A stretch of DNA of 64,000 bases from Phenylobacterium sp. (GTDB lineage Bacteria > Pseudomonadota > Alphaproteobacteria > Caulobacterales > Caulobacteraceae). Made by a program: the position numbers and the translations under genes. Shown one piece after another: positions 57,844 through 64,000 of this stretch. The stretch is taken from contig NZ_JAEUMN010000035.1 in NCBI RefSeq assembly GCF_016793225.1, positions 1 to 64,000 on the forward strand, given 5' to 3'. Each line of letters begins with the position of its first letter. Within the stretch, counting starts at the first letter, position 1. The notes under the pieces are model-generated. The model searched no databases and was not told where the DNA came from. It worked only from the letters and a program-made list of their open reading frames with translations.

Positions 57844-59706
57844 CTACCCCCCGAAGATGAGGCTGTCGGGCCGATAGCGCCCGGTCAGCCGCAGCTCCAG
57901 CCGTCGCGCCGCGCTGCGGATGTACTCGTCGCCGCCCGCCGCCAGGGCCCGGCGCACGGCCGGCAGCGCGGGGGCCGCCCCCTGGCCGAGGTCTTCGAGC
58001 GCGTTGAGCGCCTGCAGTCTGACGCGCGGCGCGGGCGCCTCGTCCAGCAGGCGCGCCAGCGCCATGGCCGCCGTCCCGGGCGCCGAGGCGCCGATGGCGG
58101 CCGCCAGGGCGACCCGCACCTGCGGGGACGGCTCGATCCGGCTGCGGGCCTCGGCCTCGGCCCGTGCGCCCCCTGCCGCCGCAGGCGCCAGCATGGCGAT
58201 CCCCAGCGCGGACCAGTAGCGAATCACCTCGTTGTCGTCGGCCAGCCCCCGGCGCAGGGCCGGCAGGTTCTTCGCGTCGCGCTGCGCCGCCGTGGCGGCC
58301 AGGGCCATGATCCGCGCCAGCGGATAAGCGCCCGGGGCGCGGCTTTCCGCGAACCCTTCCAGCGACGAGCCTTCGGGGATGAAGCCGTTGTCGTGGATGG
58401 CCAGCATGTGCGCGTCCAGCGCCCGCCGCAGCCGCGCCAGGACCCCTGCGGCGCGAGGGGACGCCGCCAGGTTCTCGAGTTCGTCGGGGTCGGCGCGGAG
58501 GTCGTACAGCTCCTCGTACGGCCGGGGCTCGAAGAAGCGTCGCGCCGCCGGCGTCAGGCGGCCCGCCAGATGCTCCGTCTCCAGCGACCTGTAGGCCGCC
58601 GACTGCCACTCGTACGCGCCGTGCCGGCCCGCGGCGAGGTGGGGCATGTAGTTGCGGATGTAGCGCCACCGTCCGTCCGTGACGGTCCGCACCAGGTCGT
58701 AGACCTCGTCCATCCGCCCGCGCATGCCGAACGCGTGGCGGCCCGCCGCCGGCGCCCGCGTCCCGAACAGCGCCGCGCCCTGCATCTGCGGCGGCGGTGT
58801 GGCGCCGGCCAGCGCCAGGACGGTCGGCGGCAGGTCGATCAGGCTCACCGCGCGTTCGACGGTCCCGCCCGGCGCGGCCGGCAGCAGGTGCGCCCACTTC
58901 GGCGGCGCCAGGACCACCAGCGGCACGCGCAGGCCGGCGTCGTGGCAGTAGCGCTTGGACCGGGGCAGCACCCCGCCGTTGTCGGCGAAATAGAAGACGA
59001 TGGTGTCCTCGGCGAGGCCGTCCGCCGCGAGCTCGGCCAGCCGCCTGGCCAGCTCGCCGTCCATCCGCTCCATCAGGTTGTAGTACGACGCGATATCCTG
59101 CCGGACCTCGGGCGTGTCGGGCAGGTGGCCCGGCACGCGCACATCCTGCGGCTTCACGCGCCCGGGCGTCGGCCGGAAGACCTGCGACTCGTGCGTCGCG
59201 CCGAAGTTGAAGACGCTGAAGAACGGCTTGCCGGGCGGCCTCGCGCGCCAATGGGCCTGCCCCCCGTGCTCGTCCCAGATGGCCGCGGGGTCGAGGTCGC
59301 AGTTGTAGTCCGTCTTGGCGTTGTTGGTGCAGAAGTAGCCCGCGTCGCGCAGCACCTGCGGGGTGGCGCGCCAGGACGCCGGCAGCCGGGCGACGGCGCG
59401 CATGTGCTGGGCCGGCGCACAGGTCTCGGGATAGGCCCCGGTGATCAGCGCGAAGCGCGAGGGCGCGCAGACCGGAGCGGTGGAGAAGGCGTTCGCGAAG
59501 CGCACGCCCCCGGCCGCGAGCCGGTCGATGGTCGGCGTGTGCGCCAGCCGGTCGCCGTAGGCGCCGACGTAGGGATTGTTGTCCTCGCTGACCAGCCAGA
59601 GGATGTTGGGCCTGGGCCCGGCCGCGTGAGCCGCCGGGCCGGAGGCCGCCGCGCCGGCGGCCGTGCCGGCCAGCAGGGAGCGCCGCGAAAGCCGACCCCC
59701 CGCCAT
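57844..59706 (-). CDS. Sulfatase with C-terminal HEAT-like repeats, Tat-exported
   Basis: The 620-residue protein begins with a Tat-type signal (LSRRSLLAG). PNILWLVSEDNNPYVGAYGD gives the metal-binding Asp, and VCAPSRFALITG holds C80 in CxPSR, the site converted to formylglycine. FYFADNGGVLP completes the metal site. From about residue 460 to 610, alanine/leucine-rich helices (VRVALAAAIGASAPGTAAMA, VRLQALNALEDLG) look like HEAT repeats. It should remove sulfate esters in the periplasm; the substrate is unknown. It converges with DUF1150 (6-nt gap). A formylglycine-generating enzyme is needed but not in the window. Confidence 0.9.
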   Translation of the reverse strand: MAGGRLSRRSLLAGTAAGAAASGPAAHAAGPRPNILWLVSEDNNPYVGAYGDRLAHTPTIDRLAAGGVRFANAFSTAPVCAPSRFALITGAYPETCAPAQHMRAVARLPASWRATPQVLRDAGYFCTNNAKTDYNCDLDPAAIWDEHGGQAHWRARPPGKPFFSVFNFGATHESQVFRPTPGRVKPQDVRVPGHLPDTPEVRQDIASYYNLMERMDGELARRLAELAADGLAEDTIVFYFADNGGVLPRSKRYCHDAGLRVPLVVLAPPKWAHLLPAAPGGTVERAVSLIDLPPTVLALAGATPPPQMQGAALFGTRAPAAGRHAFGMRGRMDEVYDLVRTVTDGRWRYIRNYMPHLAAGRHGAYEWQSAAYRSLETEHLAGRLTPAARRFFEPRPYEELYDLRADPDELENLAASPRAAGVLARLRRALDAHMLAIHDNGFIPEGSSLEGFAESRAPGAYPLARIMALAATAAQRDAKNLPALRRGLADDNEVIRYWSALGIAMLAPAAAGGARAEAEARSRIEPSPQVRVALAAAIGASAPGTAAMALARLLDEAPAPRVRLQALNALEDLGQGAAPALPAVRRALAAGGDEYIRSAARRLELRLTGRYRPDSLIFGG

Positions 59707-59712
59707 CCGCGG

Positions 59713-60177
59713 TCAGGCGGCGGGGCGGTGCGCGTCCTGGACGAGGAGCGCGTGAACGGCGTCGGCCGACCGCGCCTTGCGCAGCTGCTCGCGCAGATCG
59801 CCCTGCCGCAGCAGCCGCGACACGCGCGCCAGCGCCCGGAGGTGGTCGGCGCCCGCGTCCGGCGGGGCGAACAGGGCGAAGAGCAGGTCGACCGGCTGGT
59901 CGTCCACGGACTCGAATTCCACGGGCGCCTCGAGCCGCACGAACACGCCCCGCATCCGCTGTAGGCCCGCGAGCCGCGCGTGCGGCACCGCGACCCCGTG
60001 GCCGACCCCGGTCGAGCCCGCGGCCTCGCGCTCGGACAGGGCCTCCAGCACCACGCCCGCGTCGAGGCCGAAGTTCCGCGCCGCGATCTCGGCGATCACG
60101 GCCAGCGCCTTCTTCTTGTTGCCTGCGCTCGCGCGCATGGAGATCGCCGAGCGATCCAGCAGCTCACCGATATTCAT
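59713..60177 (-). CDS. ptsN: PTS IIA-like nitrogen regulatory protein
   Basis: The 154-residue EIIA-Ntr protein has the phospho-accepting H66 in GVAVPHARL, with STGVGHG before it and DLLFALFAPPDAGADHL after it. It is phosphorylated by PtsP/NPr and adjusts nitrogen, potassium and stress responses in alphaproteobacteria. The ATG at 60177 (MNIGELL) is standard for the family. It follows hpf by 69 nt on the same strand and ends 6 nt before the sulfatase start region. Confidence 0.94.
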   Translation of the reverse strand: MNIGELLDRSAISMRASAGNKKKALAVIAEIAARNFGLDAGVVLEALSEREAAGSTGVGHGVAVPHARLAGLQRMRGVFVRLEAPVEFESVDDQPVDLLFALFAPPDAGADHLRALARVSRLLRQGDLREQLRKARSADAVHALLVQDAHRPAA

Positions 60178-60246
60178 GGTCTTGGACAGCAACCCCAATT
60201 CCGAAGGGCCCGCCGGACGCGCGGGCCGCCTGCGGCCGCAATGCAA

Positions 60247-60882
60247 CTAGTGGGCCGGACCGGCCCCGTCTCCAGATCCGTTACGGCTCCTGGTCCGTTC
60301 CGGATCAATCCATCCGATATTCCCGTCGGGGCGGCGATATACCACCGAAAGGCCGCCGTGCGCGGCGTTGCGGAACACGATTGTTTGAGCTTCGGTCAGA
60401 TCCAGCTCCATGACCGCCCCCGAAACGGTCATCGTGCGGATCGGCTTCTCCGTCTCGGCGATGATCATGGGCTCGGGGAAGCTCTGGGCCGGCGGCTCGG
60501 CGTCGGACTCGTCCTCGTCGTCGGTCGCCGCGATCACGAAGTAGGCCGCGCTCTCGGCCTGCTTGGCGTTGGCCGCGATGGAGTGGTCCTTCAGCCGGTT
60601 CTTGTAGCGCCGGATCCGCTTCGACATCTTCTCGAGGGCGGCGTCGAACGCCAGGTGCGCGTCGTTGCCGACGCCGTGCGTCGTGAGCTGCTGGCCCGAG
60701 GCCAGGGTCACCGCGCAGTCCACCTTGAAGGCGGCCCCCTCGCGGCTCACCACGACATCGGCCCCGCCCCCGTCGCGGTCGAAGTACTTGGAGATGGAGT
60801 TGGAGAGTTCGTCGGCGACTCGGCTTCTCAGAGCCTCGCCGACATCGACGTGCTTACCGGTGACTTGGACTTGCATGGGCAT
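60247..60882 (-). CDS. hpf: Long-form ribosome hibernation promoting factor
   Basis: The 211-residue protein has the S30AE N-terminal domain (MQVQVTGKHVDVGEALRSRV, DAALEKMSKRIRRYKNRLKDH) and a C-terminal dimerisation domain (PIRTMTVSGAVMELDLTEAQ, YRRPDGNIGWIDPE). Long HPF makes inactive 100S ribosome dimers in stationary phase. The ATG at 60882 or 60876 is the start. In many alphaproteobacteria the order is rpoN-hpf-ptsN; here exoD precedes hpf by 26 nt instead of rpoN. Confidence 0.94.
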   Translation of the reverse strand: MPMQVQVTGKHVDVGEALRSRVADELSNSISKYFDRDGGGADVVVSREGAAFKVDCAVTLASGQQLTTHGVGNDAHLAFDAALEKMSKRIRRYKNRLKDHSIAANAKQAESAAYFVIAATDDEDESDAEPPAQSFPEPMIIAETEKPIRTMTVSGAVMELDLTEAQTIVFRNAAHGGLSVVYRRPDGNIGWIDPERTRSRNGSGDGAGPAH

Positions 60883-60908
60883 GACAACGCGCCTCGCTCC
60901 TAAAGGTG

Positions 60909-61532
60909 TCAAGCACCTGAAATGACCGCCCAGAAGTGGGTGAACGTGCGGACGATGATGTGGGCCGCCAGCACCAGGATCGACGCCGAGGTGATCGCCA
61001 TCGCGTAGCCCACGAGGGCGATCACGCCGTCGCGCTGGATGAGCGCGAACGAAAGCGCCGAGACCGAGAGGGCGGGCAGGATGTTGCCGCCGGGGATGGG
61101 CAGGATCAGCACCAGGGCCAGGGCCAGGCAGACCACCCCGATCAGCCGCTCGCCCAGCGGGCCGAACAAGAGGGCCAGCCGCGGCCTGGAGACCGCCTCG
61201 ACCCGACGCAGCCATCCCACGAAGCGCGGCAGGGTCTTCTTCAGGTCCGCGGTGGAGATGGTCCGGTCCTTCACCCCCGCGGGAAGCCACGGCGCCGAGG
61301 CCCCGATGATCAGCTGCGGCGCGAGCACCACCAGCGGGAAGCCGAAGATGGTGGTGGCCCCCGGCGGCAGCGGCAGCATGCAGGCGAGGCCGAAGACGAA
61401 CAGCAGCGCGCCGATCGCACGCCCGCCGAACAGCTGCGTCAGCTCCGCCACCGAGATGCGCGCGCCGTCGTGGTGGGCGACATCGGCCAGGATGGCGGAA
61501 AGGGGACGCTGCTTCTCGAATGACTCGGCCAT
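60909..61532 (-). CDS. ExoD family exopolysaccharide synthesis protein
   Basis: The 207-residue membrane protein has the ExoD pattern: ISVAELTQLFGGRAIGALLF, LPPGATTIFGFPLVVLAPQL, TADLKKTLPRF, then LILPIPGGNILPALSVSAL and a last helix of about 20 residues. ExoD of Sinorhizobium affects exopolysaccharide amount and alkaline tolerance; its biochemical activity is unknown. The ATG at 61532 (MAESFEKQ) is clear. It lies 26 nt before hpf on the same strand. Confidence 0.88.
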   Translation of the reverse strand: MAESFEKQRPLSAILADVAHHDGARISVAELTQLFGGRAIGALLFVFGLACMLPLPPGATTIFGFPLVVLAPQLIIGASAPWLPAGVKDRTISTADLKKTLPRFVGWLRRVEAVSRPRLALLFGPLGERLIGVVCLALALVLILPIPGGNILPALSVSALSFALIQRDGVIALVGYAMAITSASILVLAAHIIVRTFTHFWAVISGA

Positions 61533-61712
61533 CGGTGTTCCATCTGGCGCTTCGCCTAAGCTGCGCCAAGTGCCGGAACGCGAATTGTGACGATCCCGGT
61601 TCCCGACCTCGCGCCGCCGCTTGCGTGACGTTGGGTCGCGCGGGATCATGTGACCCCCGATAGCCGGGCCGGGGCCGGCGTCGGACACTCGACCCCCTGC
61701 AGCGGAGGCTCC

Positions 61713-62579
61713 GTGACTCAGCTCGCCTATCTCGCTCCATCCAGCGCCGAGGAGGCGGCCGCCGCGCTGGCCCGGGACGGGGCCCGGCCGCTCTCGGGCG
61801 GCACAGACCTCCTGGTGCAGCTTCGCGCCGGACGGACCCGGCCGGCGGTCGTCGTCGACCTCAAGGCCGTCGCCGGCGCCATCGGCGTCCGCGAGCAGTC
61901 GGGCGGCTTCGTCATCGGCGCGGCGACGCCGGGGGCCGTGCTGGGCGAGCACGCCGCCCTGTCGCGGGCATGGCCGGGCGTCGTCGAGGGCGCCACGCTC
62001 ATCGGCTCCACCCAGGTGCAGGGGCGCGCCAGCCTGGGCGGCAACCTCTGCAACGCTTCCCCGGCCGCCGACGGCGTGCCGGCGCTGATCGCCGCCCGCG
62101 CCACCTGCGTCATCGTCGGACCCGGCGGCCGCCGCGAGGCGCCGGTGGAGTCCATCGCCACCGGACCCGGACAGACGTCCCTGGCCCCCGGGGAATTCGT
62201 GCTGGAGTTCCGGCTCCCGCCCCGTCCGGCGCGGGCCAGCGACGCCTACCTTCGGCTCATCCCGCGCACCGAGATGGACATCGCCGTCGCCGGCGCGGGG
62301 GTGAACCTCGTCCTGGACGAGGGCGGCCGCGTGGCCGAGGCGCACGTGGCCGTGGGCGCCGTGGCGCCGACCGCGCTGCTGGCGGCCGAGGCGGGCCGGG
62401 CCCTCGTGGGCGGCCGTCTTGACGACGCCGCGCTGGCCGGCATGGAGGCGGCGGTGCGCGCCGTCTGCCGTCCGATCAGCGACAAGCGGGGCACGGCGGA
62501 ATACCGGACCCGGATCGCCGGAGTCCTGGCGCGGCGCGCGGCGCTGATCGCCTTCGAACGCGCGGGAGGCGTGCGATGA
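61713..62579 (+). CDS. Molybdenum hydroxylase FAD-binding (medium) subunit
   Basis: The 288-residue protein has the CO/xanthine dehydrogenase medium-subunit FAD motifs: LSGGTDLLVQLRAG (about 31-44), and LIGSTQVQGRASLGGNLCNA with SPAADGVPAL; the CO_deh_flav_C domain follows (AHVAVGAVAPTALLAAEAG). It accepts electrons from the 2Fe-2S subunit encoded next. The GTG start at 61713 has gcggagg 5 nt upstream. The ATGA overlap with the next gene couples translation. The 180-nt gap 61533-61712 to exoD should hold divergent promoters; no boxes recognised. Confidence 0.92.
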   Translation: MTQLAYLAPSSAEEAAAALARDGARPLSGGTDLLVQLRAGRTRPAVVVDLKAVAGAIGVREQSGGFVIGAATPGAVLGEHAALSRAWPGVVEGATLIGSTQVQGRASLGGNLCNASPAADGVPALIAARATCVIVGPGGRREAPVESIATGPGQTSLAPGEFVLEFRLPPRPARASDAYLRLIPRTEMDIAVAGAGVNLVLDEGGRVAEAHVAVGAVAPTALLAAEAGRALVGGRLDDAALAGMEAAVRAVCRPISDKRGTAEYRTRIAGVLARRAALIAFERAGGVR

Positions 62580-63061
62580 GCAAGATCCATGTGACCACCA
62601 CCGTCAACGGCGATCCCGTCGAGTTCCTGGCCAGTCCGGGCGCGACGCTGATGGACGCCCTGCGCGACGACCTGAACCTCACGGGGACCAAGGAGGGTTG
62701 CGGCTCGGGCGATTGCGGCGCCTGCAGCGTGATCGTCGACGGCCGCGTGGTCTGCAGCTGCCTGATGCTCGCCCCCGAGGCCGAGGGCCGCCGGATCGAG
62801 ACGGTGGAGGGCCTGGCCCAGGGCGGCCATCTCCACCCCCTGCAGCAGAAGTTCCTCGAGCATGCGGCCCTGCAGTGCGGCTTCTGCACGCCGGGCCTCC
62901 TGATGGCGTCCAAGGCGCTGCTCGACGCCAATCCCGACCCCACCGAGACCGAGGCGCGGTACTGGCTGGCGGGCAACCTCTGCCGCTGCACGGGCTACGA
63001 CAAGATCATCCGCGCGGTGCTGGATGCCGCCGCCGAGCTCCGCCAGGAGAGAGCCGCATGA
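62576..63061 (+). CDS. Molybdenum hydroxylase 2Fe-2S (small) subunit
   Basis: The 161-residue protein holds two [2Fe-2S] sites: plant-ferredoxin type C42, C47, C50 and C62 (EGCGSGDCGACSV) and the helical type C101, C104, C136 and C138 (QCGFCTPG, NLCRCTGY). It relays electrons from the Mo centre to FAD. It overlaps its neighbours by 4 nt on both sides. No signal peptide is seen, indicating a cytoplasmic enzyme. Confidence 0.95.
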   Translation: MSKIHVTTTVNGDPVEFLASPGATLMDALRDDLNLTGTKEGCGSGDCGACSVIVDGRVVCSCLMLAPEAEGRRIETVEGLAQGGHLHPLQQKFLEHAALQCGFCTPGLLMASKALLDANPDPTETEARYWLAGNLCRCTGYDKIIRAVLDAAAELRQERAA

Positions 63062-64000
63062 GCGAGACGCTGGAAAAGCCGGCCCCCAAGGCCGCCCTCA
63101 GCATCGTGGGCAGCCGCCCGGTCCGCCCGGACGGCGCCGACAAGGTGACCGGCCGCGCCGCCTACGGCGCCGACTTCAACATGCCCGGGCAGCTGGTCGG
63201 ACGCGTGCTGCGCAGCCCGCACGCCCACGCCCGCATCGTGTCCATCGACGCCAGCAAGGCCCGGGCCCTTCCCGGCGTGAAGGCCGTCATCACCGCGGCC
63301 GACTTCCCCGACCTCGCCTCCGAGGAGCTGGAGGGCGGCGAGGCCGCGGCCAACCTGCGCGACCTGTCGCTGAACGTGATGGCGCGCGGCAAGGCGCTCT
63401 ATCACGGCCACGCCGTCGCCGCCGTCGCTGCGGTCTCGACCGAGATCGCCGAGGCCGCGCTCGAGCGCATCAAGGTGACCTACGAGGTCCTGCCGCACGT
63501 CATCGACGTCGAGGCGGCGATGTCGCCCGACGCGCCGGTCCTGCACGACCACCTGTTCACCGAAGGGCTCGAGGCCCGGCCCGACCGGCCGTCCAACATC
63601 GCCAAGAAGCACCGGTTCGCCCGAGGCGACCTGGCCGAGGGCTTCGCCGCCGCCGACGTCGTCGTCGAGGGCCGCTACACCACCAAGGCCACGCACCAGG
63701 GCTACATCGAGCCCCACGCCTGCGTGGCGGCCTGGGGCGAGGATGGCCGCTGCGACGTCTGGAGCTCGAGCCAGGGCCACTTCATGGTCCGCACCTTCTG
63801 CGCCCGGCTCCTCGGCCTCGACATCTCCGACGTCCGGGTGACGCCGGCCGAGATCGGCGGAGGCTTCGGCGGCAAGACCACCGTCTACCTCGAGCCCCTG
63901 GCGCTGGCCCTCTCCCGCGCCAGCGGCCGGCCGGTGAAGATGGTCATGAGCCGCGAGGAGGTGTTCCGCGCCACCGGCCCCACCTCGGGCGGCATCGTGC
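63058..64000 (+). CDS. Molybdenum hydroxylase molybdopterin (large) subunit, truncated by window
   Basis: An open frame starts at the ATG overlapping the small-subunit stop and runs to the window end (314 complete codons; the family is about 750-790). It includes RPDGADKVTGRAAYGADF, LRSPHAHARIVSIDASKA, HQGYIEPHACVAAWG and the molybdopterin-binding GGGFGGKTTVYLEPLALALS. The active-site loop that separates CO dehydrogenase (AYxCSFR) from aldehyde or aromatic hydroxylases lies beyond the end. The substrate therefore cannot be assigned; an aldehyde, aromatic acyl-CoA or purine-type hydroxylase is possible. Confidence 0.93.
   Translation, partial: MSETLEKPAPKAALSIVGSRPVRPDGADKVTGRAAYGADFNMPGQLVGRVLRSPHAHARIVSIDASKARALPGVKAVITAADFPDLASEELEGGEAAANLRDLSLNVMARGKALYHGHAVAAVAAVSTEIAEAALERIKVTYEVLPHVIDVEAAMSPDAPVLHDHLFTEGLEARPDRPSNIAKKHRFARGDLAEGFAAADVVVEGRYTTKATHQGYIEPHACVAAWGEDGRCDVWSSSQGHFMVRTFCARLLGLDISDVRVTPAEIGGGFGGKTTVYLEPLALALSRASGRPVKMVMSREEVFRATGPTSGGIV

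Noticed and set aside
61713-64000. Carbon monoxide dehydrogenase (coxMSL)
   Set aside because: The subunit order fits, but many molybdenum hydroxylases share it and the diagnostic active-site loop is beyond the window, so only the superfamily is called.

Overview
The window is GC-rich DNA from a free-living alphaproteobacterium of the order Caulobacterales, most likely Phenylobacterium or Caulobacter. The reasons are the very high GC content, the gene orders trpF-trpB-trpA-accD-folC, tsaE-amgK-murU-addB-addA-trxA and aroA-cmk-rpsA-ihfB, a TonB-dependent receptor, a SapC-family protein, a TIGR02300 (FYDLN) protein and an Hsp20-DUF1150 pair. The genus is an inference. I see no phage, insertion sequence, CRISPR array, plasmid function or anti-phage island: this is ordinary chromosome, about 85% coding, with many 1-nt and 4-nt gene overlaps.

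Layout. 1-2.1 kb: partial DUF2200 gene, terC and ydcH on the minus strand, then a small membrane protein. 2.1-6 kb: an FAH-family hydrolase, a zeta-like GST and a carbonic anhydrase with overlapping ends and a clear terminator, then an exported M2 (ACE-like) zinc peptidase. 6-9.3 kb: a NarL/LuxR-type two-component system and a PEP-CTERM surface protein. 9.3-14.2 kb (minus): TSUP exporter, 2OG-Fe(II) oxygenase, a small conserved protein, a haem-oxygenase-fold iron protein and a Kef-type antiporter. 14.2-18 kb: 3-oxoacid CoA-transferase subunits A and B, periplasmic MsrA and a convergent GT39 glycosyltransferase. 18-23 kb: TonB-dependent receptor with a strong terminator, then agmatine deiminase, N-carbamoylputrescine amidase and a GNAT (agmatine to putrescine). 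23-27.4 kb: SapC-family protein, MaoC-like protein, DsbD/ScsB-type reductase and a redoxin.

27.5-39 kb: pgi, then six genes joined by five consecutive 4-nt overlaps (acyltransferase, tsaE, amgK, murU, addB, addA), followed by trxA. 39-44.3 kb (minus): trpF, trpB, trpA, accD and folC. 44.4-46.5 kb: a two-helix membrane protein, a hemerythrin and two tandem mscL genes. 46.7-51.1 kb (minus): aroA, cmk, rpsA and ihfB. 51.2-52.6 kb: FYDLN protein, tRNA-Ala(GGC) and a GST. 52.9-56.9 kb: a lipoprotein and a glycan-transfer cluster (polytopic GT-C-like protein, GT2, methyltransferase, GtrA). 57-57.8 kb: hsp20 preceded by a ROSE-like RNA thermometer, and DUF1150. 57.8-61.5 kb (minus): sulfatase with HEAT-like tail, ptsN, hpf and exoD. 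61.7-64 kb: a molybdenum hydroxylase operon (FAD, 2Fe-2S and truncated Mo subunits).

Structures outside the genes: (1) the hsp20 leader folds so that UCGCU pairs with the AGGA of the ribosome-binding site around a single unpaired G, the hallmark of ROSE thermometers; (2) a composite palindromic repeat of about 115 bp occurs in two complete copies (140-253 and 27384-27498, opposite orientations), with two partial or degenerate relatives near 51.7 and 52.7 kb; (3) AccD has lost three of the four zinc-ribbon cysteines. The only non-coding stretch over 300 bases is 52604-52931, which holds one repeat copy and otherwise nothing recognised.
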